Assembly: GCF_032452875.1 (NCBI RefSeq)
Contig: NC_083869.1
Span: forward strand, 79,354,501 to 79,418,500
Origin: Bos javanicus
Taxonomy: Eukaryota; Chordata; Mammalia; Artiodactyla; Bovidae
Direction: 5' to 3'
Length of the DNA: 64,000 nt
This document shows positions 21,221 to 31,237 of the stretch, piece after piece; within the stretch, counting starts at the first letter, position 1; every line of letters begins with the position of its first letter. The translations under genes and the position numbers were made by a program. The notes under the pieces are model-generated. The model did not search any database. It was not told the DNA's origin and saw nothing but the letters and a program-made list of their open reading frames with translations.

Positions 21221-22160
21221 TCAGATCAGATCAGATCAGTCACTCAGTCGTGTCCGACTCTTTGCGACCCCATGAATCACAGCATGCCAGGCCTCCCTGT
21301 CCATCACCAACTCCCGGAGTTCTCTCAGACTCACGTCCATCGAGTCATTGATGCCATCCAGCCATCTCATCTTCTGTTGTCCCCTTCTCCTCCTACCCCC
21401 AATCCCTCCCAGCATCAGAGTCTTTTCCAATGAGTCAACTCTTCACGTGAGGTGGCCAAAGTACTGGAGTTTCAGCTTTAGCATCATTCCTTCCAAAGAA
21501 TTCCCAGGGCTGATCTCCTTCAGAATGGACTGGTTGGATCTCCTTGCAGTCCAAGGGACTCTCAAGAGTCTTCTCCAACACCACAGTTCAAAAGCATCAA
21601 TTCTTCGGCACTCAGCCTTCTTCATAGTCCAACTCTCACATCCATACATGACCACAGGAAAAACCATAGCCTTGACTAGACGAACCTTTGTTGGCAAAGT
21701 AATGTCTCTGCTTTTCAATATGCTATCTAGGTTGGTCATAACTTTCCTTCCAAGGAGTAAGTGTCTTTTAATTTCATGGCTGCAGTCACCATCTGTAGTG
21801 ATTTTGGGGCCCAGAAAAATAAAGTCTGACCCTGTTTCCACTGTTTCCCCGTCTATTTTCCATGAAGTGGTGGGACCGGGTACCATGATCTTCATTTTCT
21901 GAATGTTGAGCTTTAAGCCAAATTTTTCACTCTCCACTTTCACTTTCATCAAGAAGCTTTTGAGTTCCTCTTCACTGTGTCATTTGCATATCTGAGGTTA
22001 TTGATATTTCTCCGGTCAATCTTCATTCCAGCTTGTGTTTCTTCCAGTCCAGTGTTTCTCATGATGTACTCTGCATAGAAGTTAAATAAGTAGGGTGACA
22101 ATATACAGACTTGACATACTCCTTTTCCTATTTGGAACCAGTCTGTTGTTCCATGTCCAG
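21221..22160 (-). mobile_element. BovB LINE, 3' part (minus)
   Basis: A (TGATC)n tail sits at the left (21221-21240), followed by BovB 3' sequence on the minus strand up to 'ctgttgttccatgtccag'. The frame 21443-21952 (169 codons) encodes the RT C-terminal part, with WKIDGETVETGSDFIFLG and CESWTMKKAECRRIDAFE. A short upstream frame (21949-22275) begins near the RT core. At 22160 the orientation switches abruptly. Confidence 0.93.
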
Positions 22161-23572
22161 ATGCAGAGATCAAATTGCCAACATCTGCTGGATCATCGAA
22201 AAAGCAAGAGAGTTCCAGAAAAACATCTATTTCTGCTTTGTTGACTTTGCCAAAGCCTTTGACTGTGTGGATCACAATAAATTGTGGAAAATTCTGAAAG
22301 AGTTGGGAATACCAGACCCTGTATGCACGTCAGGAAGCAACAGTTAGAACTGGACATGGAACAACAGACTGGTTCCAAATAGGAAAAGGAGTATGTCAAG
22401 GCTGTATATTGTCACCCTACTTATTTAACTTCTATGCAGAGTACATCATGAGAAACGCTGGGCTGGAAGAAGCACAAGCTGGAATCAAGATTGCTGGGAG
22501 AAATACCAATAACCTCAGATATGCAGATGACACCACCCTTATGGCAAAAAATGAAAAGGAACTAAAAAGCCTCTTGATGAAAGTGAAAGAGGAGAGTGAA
22601 AAAGTTGGCTTAAAGCTCAACATTCAAAAAACGAAGATCATGGCATCTGGTCCCATCACATCATGGGAAATAGATGGAAAAACTGTGGAAACAGTGTCAG
22701 ACTTTATTTTTCTGGGCTCCAAAATCACTGCAGATGGTGATTGCAGCCATGAAATTAAAAGACACTTACTCCTTGGAAGGAAAGTTATGACCAACCTAGA
22801 TAGCATATTCTGGAGAAGGCAATGGCACCCCCACTCCAGTACTCTTGCTTGGAAAATCCCATGGATGGAGGAGCCTAGTAGGCTCCAGTCCATAGGGTCG
22901 CTAAGAGTCGGGCACGACTGAGCGACTTCACTTTCACTTTTCACTTTCATGCATTGGAGAAGGAAATGGCAACTCACTCCTGTATTCTTGCCTGGAGAAA
23001 CCCAGGGACAGATGAGCTGCCATCTATGGAGTCACACAGAGTCAGACACGACTGAAGCAACTTAGCAGCAGCAGATAGCATATTCAAAAGCAGACACATT
23101 ATTTTGCCAACAAAGGTCCATCTAGTCAAGGCTATGGTTTTTCCAGTAGTCATGTATGGATGTGAGAGTTGGACTGTGAAGAAAGCTGAGCACCAAAGAA
23201 TTGATGCTTTTGAACCATGGTGTTGGAGAAGACTCTTGAGGGTCCCTTGGACTGCAAGGAGATCTATTCAGTCCATTCTAAAGGAGATCAGTCCTGGGTG
23301 TTCTTTGGAAGGACTGATGCTAAAGCTGAAACTCCAATACTTTGGCCACCTCATGCAAAGAGTTGACTCATTGGAAAAGACTCTGATGCTGGGAGGGATT
23401 GGGGGCAGGAGGAAAGGGGGACAACAGAGGATGAGATGGCTGGATGGCATCACCGACTCAATGGACATGAGTTTGGGTGAACTCCGGGAGTTGGTGATGG
23501 ATAAGGAGGCCTGGCGTGCTGCAATTCATGGGGTCGCAAAGAGTCAGACATGACTGTGCGACTGAACTAACT
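22161..23572 (+). mobile_element. BovB LINE (plus), head-to-head with neighbour
   Basis: Starts at 'cagagatcaaattgccaac' and runs to the BovB 3' end at about 23572. A 26-bp internal deletion near 22318 removes part of the RT fingers ('cagacc|ctgtatgc'). Frames 22409-22800 (NNLRYADDTTLMA, with YADD intact) and 23104-23553 (RT C-terminus) are separated by a Bov-A2. Together with 21221-22160 it forms an inverted repeat with arms of about 1 kb. Confidence 0.92.
22811..23072 (+). mobile_element. Bov-A2 SINE in BovB
   Basis: A complete dimer: monomer 1 (tggagaaggcaatggcaccc), linker (cactttcacttttcacttt), monomer 2 and a (CAG)n end. The perfect 13-bp target duplication agatagcatattc lies at 22798-22810 and 23073-23085. 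Removing the SINE restores the BovB sequence. Confidence 0.97.
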
Positions 23573-25925
23573 CTGTATATAAGTTAAATAAGCAGGGTGA
23601 CAATATATATAGCTTTGATGTACTTTCCCAATTTGGAACCAGTCTGCTGTTACATGTCCAATTCTAACTGTTGTTTCTTGATCTGCATACAGGTTTCTGA
23701 AGAGACAGGTAAGGGAGTCTGGTATTCCCATCTCTTTCAGAATTTTACACAGTTTGTTGTAATCCACACAGTCAAAGGCTTTAGTGTACTCAATGAAGCA
23801 AAAGTAGATGTTTTTTTTCTGGAATTCCCTTGCTTTCTCTATAATCCAATGAATGTTGACAAATTCATCTCTGGTTCCTGTGCTTTTTCTAAATTCAGAT
23901 TGTACATCTGGAAGTTCTCCGTTCATGTACTGCTGAAGCCTAGCTTGAAGATTTTGAGCATTATCTTGCTAGCATGTGAAAGGAAAGCAATTGTTTGAAC
24001 ATTCTTGGGCTTCCTTTGTAGCTCAGTCAGTAAAGAACCAGCATTCTTTGGCATTACCCTTCTTTGGGATTGGAATAAAAACTGAATTTTCCAATCCTGT
24101 GGCCATTGTTGAGTTTCCCAAATTTACCGACATATTGAGTGCAGCACTTTAACAGCATAATCTTTTAGGATTTGAAATAGCTCAGCTGGAATTCCATCAT
24201 TTCCACTAGCTTTGTTAATAGTGATGCTTCCTAAGGGCCACTTGACTTCACACTCCAGGAAGTGTGACTCTCGTGAGTGGCCACACCATCGTGGTTATCC
24301 GGGTCATTGGGACCATTTTTGTAAAGTTCTTGTGTATTCTTGCCACCTCTTCTTAATCTCTTCTGCTTCTGTTAGGTCTTTATCATTTCCATCCTTTATT
24401 GTGCCCATCTCCTGCAAGAAATACTCCCTTGATAACTGCAATTTTCTTGAAGAGATCTCATCTCTTCCATTCTATTGTTTTACTCTATATCTTTGCATTA
24501 TTCACTTAAGACTTTCTTATCTCTCTTTGCTATTCTCTGAACTCTGCATTCAGATGGGTTTATCTTTCCCTTTCTCCCTTGCCTTTCACTTATCTTCTTA
24601 GCAATTTGTAAAGCTTCCTCAGACAACCACTTTGCCTTCTTGAATCTCTTTTTCTTTGGGAGGGTTTTGGGCACTGCCTCCTTTAAAATGTTACAAACCT
24701 CCATCGATAATGCTTCAGTCACTCTGTCTACCAGATCGAATCTCTTGAATATACTCATCACCTGCACTGTATCATCATAAGGAATTTGATGTAGGTCATA
24801 CCTGAATGGTCTAGTGGTTTTCTCTACTTTCTTCAACCTAAGCCTGAATTTTGCAACAAGGAGTTCATGATCTGAGCCACAGTCAGCTCCAGGGCTTATT
24901 TTTGCTGACTGTAGAGAGATTCACCATCTTCTTCTGCAATGAATATAATCAATCTGATTTCGGTATTGACCGTCTGGTGATGTCCACGTGTAGCGTCATT
25001 TCTTGTGCTGTTAGACCAGAGTGTTTGCTATGACCAGCATGTTCTTTTGACGATACTTTGTTAGCGGTGCCATGATTCATTTTGTACTCCAAGAACAAAC
25101 TTGTCTGTTACTCCAGCTATCTCTTGACTTTCCACTTTTGCATTACAATCCCCTGTGATGAAAAAGACATCTTTTTTGGTGTTAGTTTTAGAAGGTCTTG
25201 TAGGTAGGTCTTCTTAGAACCAGTCAACTTCAGCCTCTTTGGCATTACTGGTTGGGTCATAGACTTGAATTATTTTGATATTGAATAGTTTGCTTTGGAA
25301 ACAAACTGAGATCATTCTGTCATTTTTGAGATTGCACCCAAGTATTGCATTTCAGATTCTTTGTTGACTATGAGGGATACTCCATTTCTTCTATGGGATT
25401 CTTGCCCACAGCAGTAGATTAAATGATCATCTGAATTAAATTCATCCATTCCCATCCATTTTACTTCACTGATTCCATTTTACTTCACTTGATCATGTCC
25501 AGTTTATCTTGATTCATGTACCCAACATTCCAGGTTCCTATGCAATACTGTTCTTTACAGTGTGGACTTCACTTTCACCACCAGTCACATCCACCACTGA
25601 GCATCATTTCCACTTTTGGCCCAGCCTCTTCATTCTTTCTGGAGCTATTTTTCTGCTCTTTCTCACTAGCATTTTGGACACCTAACCTGGGAATCTCATC
25701 TTTCAGTGTCATATCTTTTTGCCTTTTCATACTGTTCATGGGGTTCTTGAAGCAAAAATACTGGAGTGGTTTGCCATTCCCTCTTCCAGTGGACCATGTA
25801 TTGCCAGAATACTCCACTATGATCCATCTGTCTTGGAGGGCCATGCATAGCATGGCTCATAGCTTCATTGAGTTCCACAAGCCCCTTCACCAGGATAAGA
25901 CTGTGATCCCTGAAGGGAATTAACT
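23573..25925 (-). mobile_element. BovB LINE 5' two-thirds (minus), without 3' end
   Basis: A diverged BovB copy covering, on the minus strand, the 5'UTR/endonuclease start (right end near 25925) through the RT fingers (left end at 23573). Frames 23567-23926 and 24498-24836 are the readable pieces (KAFDCVDYNKL; KKVEKTTRPFRYDLHQIPYD). Its 3' part is missing and it abuts the plus-strand BovB directly. It is older than its neighbours, judging by roughly 18% mismatches in the shared 70-bp segment. Confidence 0.88.
24007..24041 (-). mobile_element. 35-bp SINE-head insertion
   Basis: The 35 bases starting gggcttcctttgtagctcag match only the tRNA-like head of a Bov-tA/CHR-2 SINE (in + orientation) and interrupt the minus-strand BovB. 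The 7-bp repeat cattctt flanks it at 24000-24006 and 24042-24048. The body and tail of the SINE are absent. Confidence 0.7.
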
Positions 25926-25944
25926 TCTAGTTTATGAATATTTT

Positions 25945-26330
25945 TTAAGTCAACAGGGTGATGCCAAAAACTCTATGCATGGGTGCCAAATTGAATCTTG
26001 GAGACAGGGTTTGGGGTGGAGTAGAAAAGAATAGCTTTATTGTTTTGCCAGACAAAGGGGAACACAGTTGACAAATGTCCTCAAAGTTGGGTGTCCCCAT
26101 CTGGGGAGATTTGGTGAGGAGTTTTGTAACAGGGTTTCAAGGACAAGGTTGCTGATAAGGATCACGGTATGTCTAGGGCCTACTTTCCTTCAATCTGGCC
26201 TCAGGTAGTCTCCCAATGAGCTTCTGTGGTTCTGAAGGTTATCAAACTGTGACCTTCTCTCTGGAATGAAGAATTCTTCATCAAGTAGTTAACATTTTCC
26301 ATTTGTTGGGGGTTTTAGTTCTAGGTAGGT
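25945..26330 (-). mobile_element. Endogenous retrovirus LTR, R-U5 side
   Basis: On the minus strand a polyadenylation signal and context 'caataaagctattcttttct' (reverse at about 26027-26046) is followed by 'ccaaaccctgtctcc' and 'gatt..atttggcaccc', the layout of a gamma- or beta-type LTR R-U5. The remainder of the LTR lies after two later insertions, at 28075-28500. No retroviral coding sequence is seen. The subfamily is uncertain. Confidence 0.6.
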
Positions 26331-26536
26331 AGTGTAGTGTTAGTCACTCAGTCATGTCCAACTCTTTGTGATCCCATGGACTGCAGCCTGTCAGGCTCTT
26401 ATGCCCATGGAATTCTCCAGGCAAGAACACTGGATTGGGTAGCCATCCCCTTCTCCAGGGGATCTTCCCAACCCAGAGATCAAACCCAGGTCTCCAGCAT
26501 TGAAGGAGATTCTTTACCATTTGAGCCACCAAATCC
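26331..26536 (-). mobile_element. Bov-tA SINE in LTR
   Basis: Body at the left (gttagtcactcagtcatgtcc) and tRNA-like head at the right (gagattctttaccatttgagcc). Similar flanks, tttagttctag (26314-26323) and tttaggtgttctag (26537-26550), suggest a decayed target duplication. Confidence 0.88.
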
Positions 26537-26557
26537 TTTAGGTGTTCTAGAGAAGAG

Positions 26558-28074
26558 ATCTGGAGTATGAAGTTAAGTGGGCCTTAGGAAGCATCTCTAA
26601 AAACAAAGCTAGGGGAGGTGACAGAATTCCAGTTGAGCTATTTCAAATCCTAAAAGATGATGCTGTGAAAGTGCTGAACTCAGTATGCCAGCAAATTTGG
26701 AAAATTCAGCAATGGCCACAGGACTGAAAAAGGTCAGTTTTCATTCCAATCCCAAAGAAAGGCAATGCCAAAGAATGCTCAGACTACCATACAACTGCAC
26801 TCATCTCACGCTTTAGCAAAGTAATGCTCAAAATTCTCCAAGCCAGGCTTCAGCAGTATGTGAACTGAGAACTTCCAGATGTTCAAGCTGGATTTAGAAA
26901 AGGCAGAGGAACCAGAAATCAAATTGCCAACATCTGTTGGTTCATCAAAAAATCAAGAGAGTTCCAGAAAAACATCTACTTCTGCTTTATTGATATGCCA
27001 AGGCCTTTGACTGTGTGGATCACAACAAACTGTGGAAAATTCTGAAAGAAATGGGAATACCAGACCACCTGACCTATCTCCTGAGAAACCTGTATGCAGG
27101 TCAAGAAGCAACAGTTAGAACTGGACATGGAACAACAGACTGGTTCCAAATCAGAAAAGGAGTACATCAAGGCTGTATCTTGTCACCCTGTTTATTTAAA
27201 TGCAGAGTACATTATGTGAAATGTTGGGCTGAATGAAGCACAAGCTTGAATCAAGATTGCTGTGAGAAATGTCAATAACCTCAGATATGCAGATGACACC
27301 ACCCTTATAGCAGAAAGCAAAGAGGAACTGAAGAGCCTCTTGATGAAGATGAAAGAGAAGAGTGAAAAAACTGACTTAAAACTCAACATTCAGAAAATGT
27401 AGATCATGGCATCTGGTCCCATCACTTCATGGCAAATAGATAGGGAAACAATGGAAATGGTGACAGACTTTATTTTCTTGGGCTCCAAAATCACTGCAGA
27501 TGGTGACTGCAGCCAGGAAATTAAAAGACGCTTGTTCCTTGGAAGAAAAGCTATGACCAACCTAGACAGCATATTAAAAAGCAGAGACAGTACTTTGCCA
27601 ACATAGGTCCATCTAGTCAAAGCTATGGTTTTTCCAGGAGTCACGTATGGAAGTGAGAACTGGACCGTAAAGAAAGCTGAGCACTGAAGAATTGATGGTT
27701 TTGAACTGTGGTGTTGGAAAAGACTCTTTAGAGTCCTTTGGATAGCAAGAAGATCAAACCAGTCATTCCTACAGGAAATCAGTCCTGAATATTCATTGGA
27801 AGGACTGATGCTGAAGCTGAAGCTCCAATACTTTGTCCACCTGATGCAAAAAGCCAACTCATTGGAAAAGACCCTAATTCTGGGAAAGATTGAAGACAGG
27901 AGGAGAAGGGGACAACAGAGGTTGACATGGTTAGATGGCATCACTGACTTGATGGACATGAGTTTAAGCAAGCTCCAGGAGTTTGTGATGGACAGGGAAT
28001 CATGGTGTGCTGCAGTCCATGGGGTCACAGAGTCGAACATGAGTGAGCAAATGAACTGAACTGAGGTGAACTGA
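26558..28074 (+). mobile_element. BovB LINE 3' half in LTR
   Basis: Runs from 'ggagtatgaagttaagtggg' (linker upstream of the RT) to the 3' tail at 28074. Broken frames occur at 27015-27236 and 27796-28059 on +; the RT box around 27285-27310 is intact as YADD-type codons, but stops flank it. A possible imperfect target duplication (agaagagatct / agaagatct) lies at the ends. Confidence 0.9.
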
Positions 28075-28500
28075 GAGAAGATCTCAAAGATAATGTCACA
28101 TGTATCCCTTGAGGCAGAACCATGAACTTGCCCCAAGTCTGCATTATTGTTTCTTGGCTGCTCCTCCCTTGTCTTGCATCCTCTCCCTTCTCTGGTTAAC
28201 AACTATTTGAACCTGCCCTTTGGAACTCAGTAAAGCTCATGGAGGCAGAAGTCTATTCCCTACAAACAAGAAACAGAGAACACAGAAAGACTTCCACGTC
28301 CAGGAGTCCCACAGAGTCCTGTTTGGCTTCAGGAGCTATATCTAATCTGCTCTGCCTTGTGAGCTCTCCCTGCCAGAGAGAACTGAATTTAAGATGTGTG
28401 AGAAACTCTGGTCTAGTTTCTGCTAAGGCTGCTGTTTATGCTTTTGTTTAAACTTTTCCACCTTGTAACACTTGCAGGACACTTGGCCAATTGAAATTTG
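28075..28500 (-). mobile_element. Endogenous retrovirus LTR, U3 side
   Basis: Continuation of the LTR begun at 25945. It includes 'aaccatgaacttgcc', 'ctgctcctcccttgtc', 'ggaactcagtaaagctcatgg', 'ccagagagaactgaatt' and 'cttgcaggacacttggcc', elements that I associate with a common ruminant LTR. The outer boundary is not clear. Open frames here are short and not retroviral. Confidence 0.5.
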
Positions 28501-28955
28501 AGGCTATGTGCAGAGAAGCATGGTCTTACTCAAGCATCTTCACATATGCTGGCAGATTGGCTATCTTAAGTCTGATTTATCCTTTTTCTAGACATTCCTA
28601 AAAGCAGTCATAAAAGCATCACACATCAAATGATAAATCATTCCTACCATTTTACATGGTATGACCATGACACAGAGGTAAGCATCCCAAAACTCTCTAC
28701 AGTCTGTCCCAGTGTTCCCATTACTGCAGAGCAGGGACCATCCCCTTCCTTTTCTAGCCTGCAACGTCTGTGTGCTCAGTGCCAAAAGTCAAATTCCCCC
28801 CACTTTTATGTTCTGCTTCTTATAGCATCCCACCTTCAAATTCTAAGAATAGATTTGGAAGATCATTTCATAATAATTCACCATAAGAAAGAACAACTTA
28901 ACAACGTTGCTTATATAGCTTTAACCATACAAAGCAAAAGCTGGTAGAATTATAA
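28501..28955. other. Unclassified sequence
   Basis: No gene or repeat recognised. A 105-codon frame (28630-28947) has no domain and no splice context. Confidence 0.4.
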
Positions 28956-29160
28956 GGGAAAATGAATAGAGTCATAGTCATAATGGGAGATGTTAACAGA
29001 CCTCTATTGGAGAAAAAGAAAAAAGTCCAGCCAGTATGGGGAGAAAAATTAAGAATGTAGAATAATTGAACAATATAATAATTTTGATTAAGTGGATATA
29101 CTTAATATAAATCTTTTTACCCAAAATTAGCAAATACATATTCTTTTCAAAACCTGATCA

Positions 29161-30117
29161 TTGGGAATGTAAATTGGTGCAGCCACTCTGGAAAACAGTA
29201 CAGAGGTTGCTCAAAAAAACAAAAAATAGAGCTACCCTACAATCTAGCAATTCCACTCCTGGGCATGCATATATCTGGATAAAACTATAATTCAAAAAGT
29301 TAGGGAAAAAAAAAAAGGTAGGACTTCCTTTGTGGTTAAGAATCTATCTGCTAATGCAGAAGACACAGGTTCAATCCCTGATCTGGGAAGATGCCCCATG
29401 CTGTGGGGCAACAAAGCAAATGCATCACAACTATTGAGCCTAAGCTCTACAGCCTGTGAGCTGCAATGCATATCTAGAACTCCTGCTCTGCAACAAAAGA
29501 AGCCCATGAACCATAACTAGAGAGTTGTCCCTACTTGGCATAACTAGATAAAACCTGCATGTAGCAAGGAAGACCAAGCACAGTCATAAATAAATGTTTT
29601 AAAGAAATTAGAAAACACGAAAAGGTATATGCATCCCTATGTGCATAACAGTACTATTCACAATAACCAAAACAGGGAGACAACCTAAATGCTCATCAAT
29701 AGATGAATGGGTAAAGAAGATGTGAGATATATATTTTATATATATATATATTCATACATTCACACAATGGAATACTATTCAGGCATTAAAAGAATGAAAT
29801 ATTGTCATTTGCAGCAACATAGATGGACCTAGAGATTATTATACTAAGTGAAGTAAGTCAGTCACAAACACAGAGAATAGACTTTGGCCATGGAAGCCTG
29901 AGATTAGCAGATGCACAATATTATATAAAGAATGGATAAACAACAAGGTCCTACTGTGTAGCACAGTGAACTATATTCAGTATTCTGTGATAAGCCATAG
30001 TGGAAAAGAAAATGAAAAGATTCATATATATATATACACACACACATATACTTATAACTTTGCTGTATAACAAAAATTAACACAACATTGTAAATCAACT
30101 GTACTTCAGTTAAAAAA
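29161..30117 (+). mobile_element. L1 3'-end insertion (L1 in L1)
   Basis: A 5'-truncated L1: starts at 'ttgggaatgtaaattggtgcag', continues through 'aatggaatactattcagg' and 'caacaaggtcctactgtgtagcac', and ends 'caactgtacttcag' plus poly-A. The flanks aacctgatca (29151-29160) and aaactgatca (30118-30127) match at 9 of 10. The TA-rich microsatellite at 29733-29750 is internal. Confidence 0.8.
29321..29619 (+). mobile_element. tRNA-Glu-derived SINE (CHR-2 type), long form
   Basis: A 'ggacttcctttgtggttaag' head, B-box 'ggttcaatccctgatc', then the long 'gggcaacaaagcaaatgcatc' body and an A-rich tail. The perfect 8-bp duplication aaaaggta lies at 29313-29320 and 29620-29627. It sits inside the L1 3' end. 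Confidence 0.9.
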
Positions 30118-30648
30118 AAACTGATCACTGAAGAGACCAATAAAATAGACAAATTCTTGACAAGAAGGATAAGGGGAAAAAAGAGCAGGTCCAATATAAG
30201 TAACATTGGATGAGGAAGATGGAAGGAATCTAATCACAAATACGATAGAAATGATGTTTAATTCACAAGGAATTATAAAAAATTTATGTCAAAAATCTAA
30301 AATTTAGATATAAATGGGCAATTCTCCAGAAAAAATAAGAAGAAAATTAAAAACCTGAATGGCATCCAACAATTTCACTTCTGGTATAGACCCAAAGGAG
30401 ATGAAAACAGAATATGGAAGAGATATCTATACCCTCATGTCACTGCTGCAGTATTCACAACAGCAAAGATAATGAAGCAGCTTAAGTGTCTGTCAATGGG
30501 TGAATGGATGAAGGAAACGTGACACATATATACAAAGCAATGTTACTGCCATGAGAAAGAAGAAAATCCTGCCATTTGTGACACATTTGTGAATTACCTA
30601 GCTCAAAATGTCAGTAGTGCCAAGAAACCCTGGTTTAAGCTGGTTAAA

Positions 30649-30892
30649 AGTGAAAGAAAGTGAAGTTGCTCAGTCGTGTCTGACTCTTTGCAACTCCATG
30701 GGCTGTAGCCTACCAGGCTCCTCTGACCATGGGATTTTTCCAGGCAAGAGTACTGGAGTGGGTTGCCATTTCCTTCTTCAGGGGATCTTCCCCACCCAGG
30801 GTTTGAACCCAAGTCTCCCACCCAGGGATTGAACCCAGGTCTCCCTCATTGCAGGCAGACACTTTACTGTCTAAGCCAGGGAAGCCCAATAT
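30649..30892 (-). mobile_element. Bov-tA SINE with internal 26-bp duplication
   Basis: Body at the left, tRNA head at the right (cactttactgtctaagccag, ggaagccc). Flanks aagctggttaaa (30637-30648) and aagctagttaaa (30893-30904) match at 11 of 12. The B-box region is tandemly duplicated (30791-30816 and 30817-30842, 24 of 26 identical), so this copy is longer than usual. Confidence 0.92.
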
Positions 30893-30904
30893 AAGCTAGT
30901 TAAA

Positions 30905-31145
30905 GAGTTGTTTAAATCTCTATATGCTTTTCAATATTTTGTCTAATCCTTCAATCAATTATAGAAAAAAGTGTTAAAACCTACACCTGTAATTGTGGAT
31001 TTGTCTATTTCTCCATTTTTTCTATCAGCTTTTGCTCCAAGTATTTGATGTTTTGTTATTGGATGCAAACACATTTTAGATTGTTCTGCTTTCTTAATGA
31101 ATTGGCTCTTTTATTGTTATGAAATAAACTTATTAGGTAATACCT
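30905..31145 (-). mobile_element. L1 ORF2 endonuclease-region relic
   Basis: On the minus strand it matches the L1 segment coding for the end of the endonuclease (reverse of 'aattgtggatttgtctatttctcc' and 'tgcaaacacattttagattgtt'). Very decayed, with no frame. An A16 tract follows at 31168-31183. Confidence 0.6.
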
Positions 31146-31237
31146 TTACATTCAATAGGAATAATGCAAAAAAAAAAAAAAAACTGTATGAACATGTAAG
31201 TATTTGATGACTGTGCTATGAAAAAATTAAAGCAGAG

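Larger units (their letters stand above)
28960..30600 (+). mobile_element. Old L1 ORF2 fragment, split by a second L1
   Basis: The left part (28960-29160) corresponds to an L1 ORF2 segment ('caaatacatattcttttcaa'). The right part (30128-30600) includes 'gaccaataaaatagacaaattc', 'caatttcacttctggtatagac' and 'tgaatggatgaagg'. Between them sits a younger L1 3' end. All frames are broken. Confidence 0.65.

Noticed and set aside
21221..23572. Twin priming as the explanation for the first two BovB arms
   Set aside because: Both arms contain the BovB 3' end, so they must be two insertions; no enclosing target duplication was found.
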